This document shows positions 34,358-44,533 of a DNA stretch of 64,000 nt, piece by piece. The notes under the pieces were generated by a model, which made no database searches, was not told the DNA's origin, and saw only the letters and a list, made by a program, of their open reading frames with translations. The position numbers and the translations under genes are program-made. Source of the DNA: Brenneria bubanii (GTDB taxonomy: Bacteria > Pseudomonadota > Gammaproteobacteria > Enterobacterales > Enterobacteriaceae); the NCBI RefSeq assembly GCF_022378355.1, contig NZ_JAKMAJ010000012.1:62001-126000 (forward strand), in the 5' to 3' direction. Each line of letters opens with the position of its first letter. Positions within the stretch are counted from its first letter, which is position 1.

Positions 34358-35012
34358 GATTGATCTCCGCAAACAACAGAAACGGATACGCGACGTCCGG
34401 CACATGACGGAAGACGGTATCGACAGATTAAAAACAGGGGCGACTGCCCATTTGCGAAGAAAGGCGCTAAAGCTGGCCGGTCCAGGTATATTGGCTGGAA
34501 ATGATCAGGGGGAAGAACAATAAGAAAGACGAGCTGTTAACAGTTCGTTGATTGGCTAGCATGTTTTTTGCCTGGTCAAAGCGTTTTATTTTGACCTGCG
34601 GCACCTCAAGCAGTGTTTTAGTTGGCGCTATTTCTACCACGGCGCCGGATTGTTTGCAAATCTGCTTATCTTTTATCGCATAAGATAAATTAACTATTTG
34701 CCTGCGTGTAAAAAAGATACCCACGCCTAACGCAAAAAAATAAGGATGTCGGCGCCGAATCTCGATTTGATAGATTAATTTTATTTATCTTGGCGCTTTT
34801 TTGGTGCGTTCGATTTGGCAATTGCCATATAGGTGTGCAGCCTTTTACCATGCGGCCTCCATGTTACCTTGCCGTGCTAAAAAAATTTTTTGTCGCTAAC
34901 CATCTGTTATTGAAAAGACTTATCAATAATCAAAACTTTTTCCGTCACCATCTGGCATGGCCTTTGCTGAAGTTATTTCAGCGCTTCCTTAACCAGGAAA
35001 TAAGGATCATAT
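34358..35012. other. Intergenic region between mdtJ and the PuuP-like gene
   Basis: These 655 bases become AT-rich towards 35012. A GTG-started minus-strand frame of 85 codons (34467-34724) has mixed composition and a weak start, and I do not recognise it. Divergent promoters for mdtJI and the permease should lie here, but I could not place them. Confidence 0.35.
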
Positions 35013-36338
35013 ATGGTGGAAAAATCAATCAGCAGAGCAAAACTCTCTCTATGGCAGGTCGTGATCATTGGGATTGCGTACATGACCCCCATGACGGTGT
35101 TTGATACCTTCGGCATTGTTTCCGGTATTACCGAAGGCAGAGTTCCTCTGGCTTATTTAATTGCGCTGATTGCCGTCCTGCTCACCGCCCTCAGTTACGG
35201 AAGAATGGTCAGAGCCTTTCCCGAGGCCGGCTCCGCTTATACCTATACGCGAAAAACCTGCGGCAATAACGCAGGCTTCATGGTTGGCTGGTCCTCGCTG
35301 CTGGACTATATGCTTCTGCCGATGATTAATTCATTGCTGGCGGGTATTTATCTCCGTTCGCTGTTCCCAGAATGTCCGCCCTGGATATGGATCGTTGGTT
35401 TTACCGCGCTGGTCACCTTTATCAACTGCCGGAATATCAAGCTGTTGGCGAACCTGAATTTCCTGTTTGTCGGCGCGCCCGTGATTCTCATGGGCGTATT
35501 CATCTATCTGGTGATCCAGGGCGTCGGCCACCAATCCGGCGACGCCGCCGTCTGGACGCTAAAACCGCTGATAAACGGCGATGATAGCGTCATGCCGCTG
35601 ATCAGCGGCGCGGCTGTTCTTTGCTTTTCTTTCCTTGGTTTTGATGCCGTCACCACGTTGTCTAATGAAAGCCGGGAACCACGCAAAACCATTCCACGCG
35701 CCGTTTTTATGACCGCCTTGCTTGGCGGCGTTATATTCTTTACGGCGGCCTGGTTCATTCAACTCTATTTCCCGACCAACGCCCAGTTTAAAAATCCCTC
35801 GGAAGCGATGCCGGAAATTGTGCTTTACGTTGGCGGCGCTTTTTTCCAATCGGTTTTCCTGGTCGCCATCTTGATTAATACGCTGGCATCCGCGCTCGCC
35901 TCGCACGCCAGTGCCGCACGTTTGCTTCATATCATGGGGCGAGACGGTATCTTTCCCGGATCATTTTTCAGCTACCTGCATCCGCGCTTCGGCAGCCCGC
36001 TGTACTGCGTACTCTTTGTCGGCGGCCTGTCGATGAGCGCGGTCTTTTTCGGTTTAGATACGGCAGTATCCTTAATAAGTTTCGGCGCGCTGGTGGCGTT
36101 TACCGCGGTGAATTTTTCCGTGATCGCCCTGTATGCGATTCGGGAGAGAAGGTTGTCCAGTTGGAAGGATAAGTTATTCAACCTGCTGCTTCCCCTGATG
36201 GGCATGGGGACGGTAGGTTGCATGTGGGCCAACCTGGACAAAGACTCCATGATCCTTGGCCTGACCTGGGCAGCGCTTGGCATCGGCTGGTTGGTCTGGT
36301 CGCGGGTGACAAAAAGAGAAGTGGTCTTCTCATCCTGA
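35013..36338 (+). CDS. APC-family permease related to putrescine importer PuuP/PlaP
   Basis: A 441-residue amino acid-polyamine-organocation transporter with about 12 membrane helices. It resembles E. coli PuuP by eye (LWQVVIIGIAYMTPMTVFDTFGIVSG; FPEAGSAYTYTRKT; GFMVGWSSLLDYMLLPMIN; CFSFLGFDAVTTLSNE; SHASAARLLHIMGRDGIFP), so it probably imports putrescine by proton symport. The ribosome binding site AAGGA precedes ATG. It stands close to the spermidine exporter genes mdtJI, on the opposite strand. It could also take related amino acids. Confidence 0.87.
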   Translation: MVEKSISRAKLSLWQVVIIGIAYMTPMTVFDTFGIVSGITEGRVPLAYLIALIAVLLTALSYGRMVRAFPEAGSAYTYTRKTCGNNAGFMVGWSSLLDYMLLPMINSLLAGIYLRSLFPECPPWIWIVGFTALVTFINCRNIKLLANLNFLFVGAPVILMGVFIYLVIQGVGHQSGDAAVWTLKPLINGDDSVMPLISGAAVLCFSFLGFDAVTTLSNESREPRKTIPRAVFMTALLGGVIFFTAAWFIQLYFPTNAQFKNPSEAMPEIVLYVGGAFFQSVFLVAILINTLASALASHASAARLLHIMGRDGIFPGSFFSYLHPRFGSPLYCVLFVGGLSMSAVFFGLDTAVSLISFGALVAFTAVNFSVIALYAIRERRLSSWKDKLFNLLLPLMGMGTVGCMWANLDKDSMILGLTWAALGIGWLVWSRVTKREVVFSS

Positions 36339-36957
36339 TCATAAGTCGCCGTTCGGCCTGAGAGCTATCGCTGCGGGCCGATAGCGGCAAGGTGGGTATT
36401 TACCGTCAGTTCCGGGTATGTGAACAACAGTTCGCTTAGGCCTATTGCGTTCAAGTCGCATAGCGCGCACTCGGGGGGCAGCCCGACGTCTTGCTGGTAA
36501 TATTGATTTTTCAGGTTAACAATGGGAAATCGACAAAAAATAGTGCATAGATTTATTTGATTTACATAGCAAGGTTATTATTTTTAATAGTTATATTATT
36601 AATAAACTAGTGTTGCTTTTTTCGCCAAATAAAAATTTATTTACATAAATATACAATTTGAAATAATAAATGTTAATTAAGCCAACATCCGGCCTAATTA
36701 TTATCCATTGACCTCCAAGTGACTCATTAATATAAAATCGATCCTGATTGTCAATCGGTGTAATATCCCGACTGAATAAGGTGTTATCCCGATAGGCATA
36801 TATTTATACCCGTCATTTTTCAAATATGGGGGGCAACGCTTATTCACTTCGGATATTGCTCTATTAGTGCATCAGTGTGATGTTTGGATCGGACTTAATT
36901 TCGGATGGATTCTGTACGGAATTAAACCTGTTACCAGGTTATTTAGGAGAGAATAAT
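36339..36957. other. AT-rich intergenic region upstream of the YagU-like gene
   Basis: These 619 bases contain no gene I can support. From about 36500 to 36740 the sequence is very AT-rich with many A/T runs, the composition expected for curved DNA or H-NS binding upstream of a stress-regulated gene. Confidence 0.4.
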
Positions 36958-37500
36958 ATGCAGTTACGCACCACAAAGGAAAAGATCCTGATGGCAATAC
37001 TTATCGGGATAATTGCGGGCCTCGTTTGCGCCCTTGCTAAATTTGGCTGGGAGATTCCGTTTCCACCAAGAACGCCGGCACGCGATCTGACCAATCCGCC
37101 TCAGGAATTATTACAACAGCTTGGCATGTCTTTTGAAATGTCCCATATTACCTATTTATTTAACGGTAATGCGCGACCAATCATGAGCTTTATCATGCAC
37201 TTTGGTTTCTCCATCAGCTTCTCCGTCCTTTATTGCATCATCGCTGAATTTAATCCTAAGATTAAACTCTGGCAGGGTGCTTTTTACGGTCTGGTTCTCC
37301 ACGTAGTATTCCACGTTTTCCTGCTGCCGCTGTTTGGCACCGTTCCGGCGCCGTGGGATCAACCGTTTGCTGAACACTTCTCCGAACTGTTCGGCCATAT
37401 GTTCTGCTTCTGGCTGGTGGAAATCGTCCGCCGCGATCTGCGTAACCGCATCACTCATGCGCCGGATCCTGAAGTCACGGCGGCTGAAGCCACACGCTAA
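36958..37500 (+). CDS. YagU-family inner membrane protein (DUF1440)
   Basis: A 180-residue membrane protein with about four hydrophobic segments. It matches the YagU family at both ends: an N-terminal helix with LIGIIAGLVCALAKFGWEIPFPPRTP, and the C-terminal NPKIKLWQGAFYGLVLH and FSELFGHMFCFWLVEIVRRDLRNRITHAPDPE. E. coli YagU has 204 residues and contributes to acid resistance. The ATG at 36958 has AGGAGAG 7 bases upstream; the frame extends upstream without support. A weak GC hairpin with TTTT follows at 37521-37549. Confidence 0.85.
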   Translation: MQLRTTKEKILMAILIGIIAGLVCALAKFGWEIPFPPRTPARDLTNPPQELLQQLGMSFEMSHITYLFNGNARPIMSFIMHFGFSISFSVLYCIIAEFNPKIKLWQGAFYGLVLHVVFHVFLLPLFGTVPAPWDQPFAEHFSELFGHMFCFWLVEIVRRDLRNRITHAPDPEVTAAEATR

Positions 37501-37723
37501 CGTTACCTATTCTGTATCATCGGCCGCTCGAACATCGGGTGGCCGTTTTCCTCTCCAGCCTGAAACATCATGGCTACACCGACTTTCGACACGCAGTGCC
37601 TTTTTTGTTATATACTTTTTTTGCATTAAAAAGTCATTTTTGTGCTTTTACACGGCTAATGCGTCACCCTAGATTGACAACCAATTGAGATAATCCACCA
37701 TTAAATTTCAAGGGATCAGGGAT

Positions 37724-39343
37724 ATGGAACGAAAACTACCCGCCATGCCAACCAAGCTGCTTACCGCGAGCGCGTTGTCACTGCTCGTCGCCTTTACGCC
37801 CATCGCTCATGGCGCTGACGACAATAACAAACCGGTTCAAGGCGGCATACTCAATGTCGGTCTGGGTAGCGATACGCCAGTTATCGATCCGTCCATCACC
37901 GCGTATGGCATTGCCGCCCTGATTTCGCGCAACGTAGTGGATTCGCTGGTTGGGCAAGCTGAAGATAACCGCTTTACGCCCTGGCTGGCCGAACGTTGGG
38001 AAATAAACGATAACCATACCGTTTACACTTTTCATCTGCGCAAAGACGTGACGTTCAGTGACGGCACCAAACTGGATGCCGCGGCGGTAAAATTCAATCT
38101 TGATCGCATCCTCGATCCCAAAACCACCTCCAGCTACGCCAAATCGCTGCTGGGGCCGATCGACTCCATCACCACGCCCGATGATTACACGGTGGTGATT
38201 AGCTACAGCGCGTCTTTCTCGCCGTTGTTACAGGGATTAAGTCTGCCTTATCTGGGCATTCAATCCCCGACGTACCTGAAAAAAACGCCCAACACCAGTA
38301 ACACCGTGGTGGGGTCGGGTCCGTTTATTCTGGATTCCTATGTAAAAGGCAGCGGCAGCAAGCTGAGCAAGCGGGCTGACTATAACTGGGGACCGGGCTA
38401 TGCGGCGCATACCGGCCCGGCTTATCTGGACGGTATTGTGTTCAAGTACCTGCCGGAAGCATCGGTACGGCTTGGCGCGCTCAGAAGCGGCCAGCTTCAG
38501 GCGATTGACGCCATCCCGCCCGCCAACTTCTCGGCGGTGAAAAGAGATACTCGTCTGGAAGTCATTACCCGTGAAAGCCCGGGCGTCAACCGGGTGCTGT
38601 ATATGAACACCACCAAAGCGCCGTTTGACGATCTGAAAGTACGTCAGGCTTTCCAGAGTACGGCCGACATTCCCTCCGCGGTCAAAGTGGCCTTTTTTGG
38701 CACGCTGAAAGCCGCCGACAATGTGGTGGGCCCTTCCACGCTCTATTACGACCCAAAGGTCGCGACACGCTGGGGTTTCGATCTGCAAAAGGCCAACCGT
38801 CTTCTTGACGAAGCGGGCTGGAAAACCAAAGACAGCGCCGGCTATCGCACCAAAGACGGCAAGCGTCTGAGCCTTCAGTTTGTCTACAACGCCAATAATC
38901 TGGAAGCCGCCGACGTCACGTTATTCCAGGCGATCCAATACCAGGTGAAGCAGGCCGGGTTCGATGTGCAGCTCAATCCGGTTGACTCCGGCGGGTTCAC
39001 CAGCCGCACCAATGATAATGAATACGATTTGGCATCCAACTACTTCGTTCGCGCCGAGCCGGATATCCTGCGCACCGTTTTCGATTCTGCGTCTATTCCG
39101 CCGAATGGCAATAACTTCGCCCGAATCAGCATACTGGATGAGAAGCTGAGAAAAGCGATCGGCGCCAGCGATGCCGAACGTCAGCAGCTGTATACCGATG
39201 TTCAGCACGAAGCTATCGATAAGGCGTATGTGCTTCCCGTGTACATTCCGGCCTATCAGCTTGGTTTGTCGAAGAAAGTACAGGGTATTAACTGGGCCAC
39301 TAACGCTAAACCGAATTTCTATGATGTCTGGATCAAACATTAA
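37724..39343 (+). CDS. ABC peptide/nickel-type substrate-binding protein (family 5)
   Basis: A 539-residue periplasmic binding protein with a signal peptide (LLTASALSLLVAFTPIAHGA). It is of the DppA/OppA/NikA type: FTPWLAERWEINDNHTVYTFHLRKDVTFSDGTKLDAAAVKFNLDRI is the family signature region, and GPFILDSYVKGSGSKLSKRADYNWGPG follows. It is the first gene of a plus-strand operon with two permeases and a fused ATPase. The next gene starts inside its last codons. The ligand may be a peptide, opine, glutathione or nickel complex and cannot be decided. Confidence 0.93.
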   Translation: MERKLPAMPTKLLTASALSLLVAFTPIAHGADDNNKPVQGGILNVGLGSDTPVIDPSITAYGIAALISRNVVDSLVGQAEDNRFTPWLAERWEINDNHTVYTFHLRKDVTFSDGTKLDAAAVKFNLDRILDPKTTSSYAKSLLGPIDSITTPDDYTVVISYSASFSPLLQGLSLPYLGIQSPTYLKKTPNTSNTVVGSGPFILDSYVKGSGSKLSKRADYNWGPGYAAHTGPAYLDGIVFKYLPEASVRLGALRSGQLQAIDAIPPANFSAVKRDTRLEVITRESPGVNRVLYMNTTKAPFDDLKVRQAFQSTADIPSAVKVAFFGTLKAADNVVGPSTLYYDPKVATRWGFDLQKANRLLDEAGWKTKDSAGYRTKDGKRLSLQFVYNANNLEAADVTLFQAIQYQVKQAGFDVQLNPVDSGGFTSRTNDNEYDLASNYFVRAEPDILRTVFDSASIPPNGNNFARISILDEKLRKAIGASDAERQQLYTDVQHEAIDKAYVLPVYIPAYQLGLSKKVQGINWATNAKPNFYDVWIKH

Positions 39344-40286
39344 TCTGGCCAGCGCCGCCGGTAAACGGCTGCTGACGATTCTGGCCGTGCTTTGGGGTGC
39401 GGCCACGTTGACGTTCATCGCCGTCAAAATGATACCCGGCGATCCGGTGGCGATACTCAGCGGTGGCGAAAACGTGGTGGATGCCGCTTACCGCAGCGCG
39501 CTCATCCAGCAATTCGGCCTCGACCAGCCGCTGTGGATGCAATATCTGCGCTACTGCGGTCAGGCGTTGCAAGGCGATTTCGGGCTAAGCTATCAGTACC
39601 GACTGCCGGTGCTGCAGGTGATCGCCGACGGCATGGGGGAAACCCTGCGTCTGGCGCTCAGCGCGCTGGCGCTGGCGCTGGCGATTGCCATCGTCAACGC
39701 ATTGGCCACCGCCGGACGCTATCGTACCCTGCGTAGTCTGATGAGCTGGCTGGAGCTGACGCTGCTCAGCACCCCGGTATACTGGGTCGGCATCGTTCTG
39801 CTGAGTATCTTCAGTTTTCATCTGCAATGGTTTCCGGTAACCGGCAACGATGGCCTGATATCGCTGGTGCTGCCGGTAATAACGCTCAGCCTGCCGCTGG
39901 CGGCCATTCTGAGCCAGATCCTGCGCGACGGGCTGGAAGAGGCGCTGTCGCAGCCCTTTGCCCTTACCGTACGCGCCCGCGGCGTGAGCGAAACCTGGCT
40001 GCGCGTGCGGCACGGACTGCGCCACGGCGCGCTGGCGGCATCAACCTTAACCGGCACGCTGCTGGCTGGCGTTCTCAGCGGTTCAGTACTGACGGAGACG
40101 GTATTTGGCCGAGCCGGCCTCGGCCAGATCACGCTTAACGCCATCGAAACACGCGACATGCCTTTGGTGCTGGGCGTGGTGATGTTATCCGCTTTTCTGT
40201 TTGTGGTGATCAATCTGCTGGTTGATGCGCTCTATCTGATTATCGATCCCCGCCTGAGAAAAAAGGCCAACTATCATGAGCAGTGA
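39324..40286 (+). CDS. ABC permease, DppB/NikB type
   Basis: A 320-residue inner-membrane permease with about six helices, an N-terminal segment (LTFIAVKMIPGDPVAIL) typical of DppB-like proteins, and the EAA loop as ALSQPFALTVRARGVSETWLRVRHGLRHG. The start lies within the end of the binding-protein gene; ATG occurs at 39321 and 39324. The absence of a ribosome binding site suggests translational coupling. It overlaps the next permease by 11 bases. Confidence 0.92.
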   Translation: MSGSNINLASAAGKRLLTILAVLWGAATLTFIAVKMIPGDPVAILSGGENVVDAAYRSALIQQFGLDQPLWMQYLRYCGQALQGDFGLSYQYRLPVLQVIADGMGETLRLALSALALALAIAIVNALATAGRYRTLRSLMSWLELTLLSTPVYWVGIVLLSIFSFHLQWFPVTGNDGLISLVLPVITLSLPLAAILSQILRDGLEEALSQPFALTVRARGVSETWLRVRHGLRHGALAASTLTGTLLAGVLSGSVLTETVFGRAGLGQITLNAIETRDMPLVLGVVMLSAFLFVVINLLVDALYLIIDPRLRKKANYHEQ

Positions 40287-41142
40287 TCCCATGATGTTTC
40301 CTCGCGTTTCTCAACGCTCCGCCTACCGTAATCCATGGCTCAGCGCCGCGACGCTGCTGCCGGCGGCCGTTGTTTTCTTATTGGTGCTGGCGGTGTTTTT
40401 CCCCTCGCTGTTGACCAGCCGCGCCGTCGATGAAATGGACATGTCCGCAATCCTCCAGCCGCCGAACGCGGCTCACTGGTTTGGCACCGATACCCTGGGA
40501 CGCGATGTGTTTGCCAGAGTGGTCTACGGCACCTCGCTGTCGCTAAGCATCGGCGTCGGCGCGATGCTGATTGCCTGCCTGGGCGGCGTACTGTTCGGCA
40601 CGCTGTCGGTGCTGATGCCGGCGCCGATCCGTCAGGTGCTGGTGCGTCTGCTGGACATTATGCTGGCCTTTCCCGATCTGCTGCTGGCGCTGCTGGTGGT
40701 CGCCGTGCTGGGAAGGGGGCCGGAGAACACGCTGCTGGCGGTCGGGCTGGCCGGCATTGCCGGCTATGCGCGGCTGGTGAGATCGCAGGTGCTTCAGGTC
40801 CGGCTTTCCGGCTATGTGGAGCACGCCATCGCGCTGGGAGAGTCGCCGCTGTACATCGTCATGCGGCACATCGTTCCCAATACGCTGCGGCCCCTGCTGG
40901 TGGTCGCGACGATCGGCATCGGCCATGCGATCCTGTCCGCCTCTGCGCTGAGCTTCCTCGGATTAGGCGTCGTTCCGCCTACCGCCGAGTGGGGCGCGCT
41001 GCTGGCCGATGGCCGCAACTTTCTGGATATCGCGCCCTGGGTCAGCCTGTTCCCGGCGACCATCGTGGCGTTTTCCGTCATCGCCATCACGCTGCTGGGG
41101 CGACGTTTACAAACTCTTCTGGCAAAGGGTAGCGCATCATGA
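40276..41142 (+). CDS. ABC permease, DppC/NikC type
   Basis: A 288-residue permease with the DppC-type N-terminal helix, the family sequence [24 protein letters not shown]-like ([19 protein letters not shown]), the EAA loop [22 protein letters not shown], and [22 protein letters not shown]. It overlaps the ATPase gene by 4 bases (ATGA). With the DppB-type partner it forms the transport channel. Confidence 0.93.
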   Translation: [288 protein letters not shown]

Positions 41143-42818
41143 GTCATCATCATCCGGCGGCGGATAGCCAACCTTTGCTGAACGTGCAAGGACTGAGCGT
41201 CACGTTCCCCGATATCGGGCACGGCCCGGTGCAGTCAGTGAAAGAGCTGAGCTTTCAGGTTAACCCCGGTGAAATTCTGGCGCTGGTCGGTGAGTCGGGA
41301 TCGGGAAAATCAGTGACCGCCCGCTCGCTGGTCGGACTGGCGGGTAAACACGCCGACGTCACGGCCGCCGCAATCGATCTGCGACGCCACGATGGCAGCC
41401 GCTGCGACCTGCGCCAGCTGACCGATCGTGACTGGCGCCATATCCGCGGCCGTGAAATTGGCTTTATTTTGCAGGATGCGCTGGTATCGCTCGATCCGTT
41501 ACGCAAGATCGGCCAGGAAGTGGCGGAACCCATCCTGACCCATAAGCTACTGCCGCGTGCCGGCGTCGCCGAACGCGTTGCGACGCTGCTAACGCAATCG
41601 GGTATTCCCGATCCGGCCAATCGTGCGGCGCAGTATCCGCATGAACTCTCCGGCGGCTTACGCCAGCGGGCGCTGATCGCCTCGGCGCTGGCCGGCGGCC
41701 CGCAATTGCTGATCGCCGACGAACCCACCACGGCGCTGGATGCCACGGTGCAGCAGCAGATATTGAAGGTGTTTAGCGCGCTGGCGCAGGTCGGTCACGG
41801 CGTGCTGCTGATCACCCACGATCTGGCGGTGGTCTCTCAGATCGCGGATCGCGTGATCGTGATGCAGAAAGGCGAACTGGTTGAAACCGGCGTCGTTGGC
41901 CAGGTGCTCTCGGCGCCCCGACATCCCTACACTCGCCAACTGCTGGCCGCGATCCCCACCGCCGCGACGCGCGGCAAATGGCTGGCGGGCGAAAATCCGC
42001 TGCATGACCTGTCGGCCGGCATTTTGTCGTCGGTCATTGCCAGCAACAGACAGCTCCCCCCGGTCGCGCTGAAGGTGGATCAGGTCTCCGTCTCCTTCAC
42101 CCGTCCCGACGGCGGCAGAATGGATGCGGTTAAACAGGTATCGTTGCAGGTAGGGCGCGGGGAAACGCTGGGAATCGTCGGTGAGTCCGGTTCAGGAAAA
42201 ACTACCTTGGGAAAAGTCATTCTGGCACTGCAGAACCCGGATCGCGGCGAAGTTTTGCTTGCCGAACGCCCCTGGAGCACGCTGTCAGAGCGCGAACGCC
42301 GGCCGCTGCGCGCTCATATCCAGACCATCACGCAGGATCCGCTCAGTTCGTTCGATCCCCAGTTCACCGTGGAGAAAATCCTGCGCCAGCCGCTGCGGTT
42401 GCGCCGCGATCTTGACGCAAAGGCTCAACAACAGCGCATCCTGACCCTGCTGACGCTGGTCGGACTGACGCCGGACCTGCTGTCACGCCGTCCGGGCGCG
42501 CTTTCCGGCGGTCAGCGACAGCGCGTATCCATTGCCCAGGCGCTGGCCTCCGAGCCGGATATTCTTATCTGTGACGAACCGGTTTCCGCTCTGGACGTGA
42601 CCACGCAGGCACAGGTGTTGGATTTGCTGGTGGCGCTACAGCGCCAGCTAAAGCTCTCCATGCTGTTTATTTCGCACGATCTCGGCGTGGTGCAACACAT
42701 GAGCCATCGCATCGCGGTAATGAAAGAGGGTGAAATCGTTGAAACCGGCGAGGTCGAGCAGATATTCAGCCGGCCGCAGCATCCTTACACGCAACTGCTG
42801 CTGTCGACGGTGCATTAG
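41139..42818 (+). CDS. Fused double ATPase of the peptide/nickel-type ABC importer
   Basis: A 559-residue protein with two complete ATPase domains, equivalent to DppD and DppF in one chain. The first has GESGSGKSVTAR, LSGGLRQRALIASAL and LLIADEPTTALDATVQ. The second has GESGSGKTTLGK, LSGGQRQRVSIAQAL and ILICDEPVSALDVTTQ. Such fusions occur in GsiA and YejF. It ends the operon and is followed by a hairpin. Confidence 0.94.
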   Translation: MSHHHPAADSQPLLNVQGLSVTFPDIGHGPVQSVKELSFQVNPGEILALVGESGSGKSVTARSLVGLAGKHADVTAAAIDLRRHDGSRCDLRQLTDRDWRHIRGREIGFILQDALVSLDPLRKIGQEVAEPILTHKLLPRAGVAERVATLLTQSGIPDPANRAAQYPHELSGGLRQRALIASALAGGPQLLIADEPTTALDATVQQQILKVFSALAQVGHGVLLITHDLAVVSQIADRVIVMQKGELVETGVVGQVLSAPRHPYTRQLLAAIPTAATRGKWLAGENPLHDLSAGILSSVIASNRQLPPVALKVDQVSVSFTRPDGGRMDAVKQVSLQVGRGETLGIVGESGSGKTTLGKVILALQNPDRGEVLLAERPWSTLSERERRPLRAHIQTITQDPLSSFDPQFTVEKILRQPLRLRRDLDAKAQQQRILTLLTLVGLTPDLLSRRPGALSGGQRQRVSIAQALASEPDILICDEPVSALDVTTQAQVLDLLVALQRQLKLSMLFISHDLGVVQHMSHRIAVMKEGEIVETGEVEQIFSRPQHPYTQLLLSTVH

Positions 42819-42842
42819 CCTTTCCCGTTTATCCGCATCTCA

Positions 42843-42887
42843 CCGCACGCTTACCGTTTTATCCAACCATCAGGCGTGCGGCGTTTT
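42843..42887 (+). terminator. Probable terminator of the ABC operon
   Basis: The 8-bp perfect stem CCGCACGC (42843-42850) / GCGTGCGG (42874-42881) is followed by CGTTTTC. It lies 25 bases past the stop codon of the fused ATPase gene. The 23-base loop is long. Confidence 0.5.
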
Positions 42888-42912
42888 CTCCAGGCAGGGA
42901 TATTCAGAACCG

Positions 42913-43689
42913 TTAAAACGCCATCACGGCCTGTAAAAGGTTACGCGCATAAGGATGTCGCACCTGTCCCAGCATCGCAATGTCATCTACCCGCTCGATA
43001 ATGCCGCCCTGCTGGAGAAATATAACCCGCTGACACAAATAGGTGATAGCCGTTAAATCGTGACTGATAAACAGATAGGTCAACCCCAGCCGTCGACGCA
43101 AATCTGCCAGCAAGTCCAGAATCTGAACCTGCACGCTGACGTCCAGCGCGCTGACCGCTTCATCCAGCACCATAAAGTCGGGCCGGCTGGCAATGGCTCT
43201 GGCGATACAAACCCGCTGCATTTGTCCGCCGCTCAGCTGATGAGGAAAACGTTCGCTGATATCCTCCGCCAGCCCGACCTGCTCCAGCAGCGCAATCACC
43301 CGCGGCCGTACCTGATTCCCCGCAACCTCCCCTAATACCCGCAATGGCTCGGCCACCATCTCCGACACAGTCATAAAAGGATTGGCCGACGAGGTATAAT
43401 CCTGAAAAACGGCGCTAACGCGCGCGTTGCTTCTACGCCGCGATCGCCAGAAGCGGGACGGCGCATATAAGGGTTGGCCGGCTAATCGAATTTGTCCGCG
43501 CTTCGGCGCCTCCAACCCGAGTAAAATGCGCCCCAACGTACTTTTTCCACTGCCGCTCTCGCCGACAAGCCCCAGACACTCGCCGGCCTGCACGCTGAAC
43601 GACACGCCATTCAGCACCGGTATCCACACGCCATCATCCTGTGAACGATAGCCATGATGAAGGTCGTTCGCTTCAACCAATGCGTTCAC
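42913..43689 (-). CDS. ABC ATPase, DppF/NikE type, of a decayed importer
   Basis: A 258-residue ATPase with GESGSGKSTLGRILLGL, LSGGQMQRVCIARAI and MVLDEAVSALDVSVQ. The GTG at 43689 is chosen because GGAGGCGGACA precedes it and it gives a standard N terminus (VNALVEANDLHHGY), overlapping the upstream ATPase by 17 bases; a longer frame to 43830 lies inside that gene. Walker B has DEAVSALD rather than DEPxSALD, as in NikE and other OppF-like proteins. Its permease partners upstream are degraded, so it may be idle or may serve other channels. Confidence 0.88.
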   Translation of the reverse strand: MNALVEANDLHHGYRSQDDGVWIPVLNGVSFSVQAGECLGLVGESGSGKSTLGRILLGLEAPKRGQIRLAGQPLYAPSRFWRSRRRSNARVSAVFQDYTSSANPFMTVSEMVAEPLRVLGEVAGNQVRPRVIALLEQVGLAEDISERFPHQLSGGQMQRVCIARAIASRPDFMVLDEAVSALDVSVQVQILDLLADLRRRLGLTYLFISHDLTAITYLCQRVIFLQQGGIIERVDDIAMLGQVRHPYARNLLQAVMAF

Positions 43690-44533
43690 TGTCCGCCTCC
43701 CGGCACCCACTTTCCCGGCCAAGTCGCGGCGGATTGACCACGGAAAGATAACGCTGTTGCAAAGCACGACGCGACGCCACCAGATAGCGGGTATGCGGGT
43801 GCCGCGGCTGACGCAGCACCTGTTGCGCATCGCCCTGCTCCACCGCCCGACCCTGATGCATCACCAGTATCCGATCGGCGATACGGTTTACCACGCCGAA
43901 ATCGTGGGAAATAAAAATCATGGTGGTGCCCAGACGTTCGCGGATCGCCCGAAACTGCTGCATGATGTCGTACTGCGTCACCGAATCAAGCGCCGTTGTC
44001 GGCTCATCGGCAATCAGCAGTTGCGGCTCCAGCGCCAGTGCGATGGCGATCATGACGCGTTGCAACATGCCGCCGCTGATCTGGCTGGGATAGGTATCAA
44101 ATAGCCGCATAGCATCTCGCAGCCGGACCAGCCGCATCATCTCCAGCGCCAGCCCTCTGGCTTCTCGTTTACTTAACGCCAGGTGCGCGCGGAAGGTTTC
44201 CACCATCTGGCTACCCAGCGTCTGCAAGGGATCGAAGGCGCTCATCGGATGTTGCAGGATCATGCCAATCGTTTTCCCCCGCAGTCGACGCATCGCATCC
44301 GGCCGCTGCGCCAGCAAATCCGTGTCATTCAGCCAGGCCTGTCCCGACAGAATAAACTGCCCGCCCAGCAGTCCGACAAGCGCACGGCAGGTGAGACTTT
44401 TACCGCTGCCGCTTTCACCGACGATGCCAAGGCAGGCGTGGCGCGGCAGCGAAAAAGAAATATCCTGCAGCAGGCGATGCGGTTCGCCCGCCAACCCAAC
44501 CTGTAAATGCTCCACCCGTAACAGTTCGCTCAT
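43673..44533 (-). CDS. ABC ATPase, DppD/NikD type, of a decayed importer
   Basis: A 286-residue ATPase with GESGSGKSLTCRALVGLL, MILQHPMSAFDPLQTLGSQ, ISGGMLQRVMIAIAL, LLIADEPTTALDSVTQ and the switch histidine in ISHDFGVVN. The C-terminal HPHTRYLVASRRAL is typical of the family. It starts at the end of a degraded permease region and overlaps the following ATPase. Both ATPases have intact motifs, so decay of the upstream permeases is probably recent. Confidence 0.9.
   Translation of the reverse strand: MSELLRVEHLQVGLAGEPHRLLQDISFSLPRHACLGIVGESGSGKSLTCRALVGLLGGQFILSGQAWLNDTDLLAQRPDAMRRLRGKTIGMILQHPMSAFDPLQTLGSQMVETFRAHLALSKREARGLALEMMRLVRLRDAMRLFDTYPSQISGGMLQRVMIAIALALEPQLLIADEPTTALDSVTQYDIMQQFRAIRERLGTTMIFISHDFGVVNRIADRILVMHQGRAVEQGDAQQVLRQPRHPHTRYLVASRRALQQRYLSVVNPPRLGRESGCREADSERIG

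Noticed and set aside
34467-34724. 85-codon minus-strand frame between mdtJ and the PuuP-like gene
   Set aside because: GTG start, weak ribosome binding site and no recognisable family; may be chance, so only mentioned in the intergenic entry.
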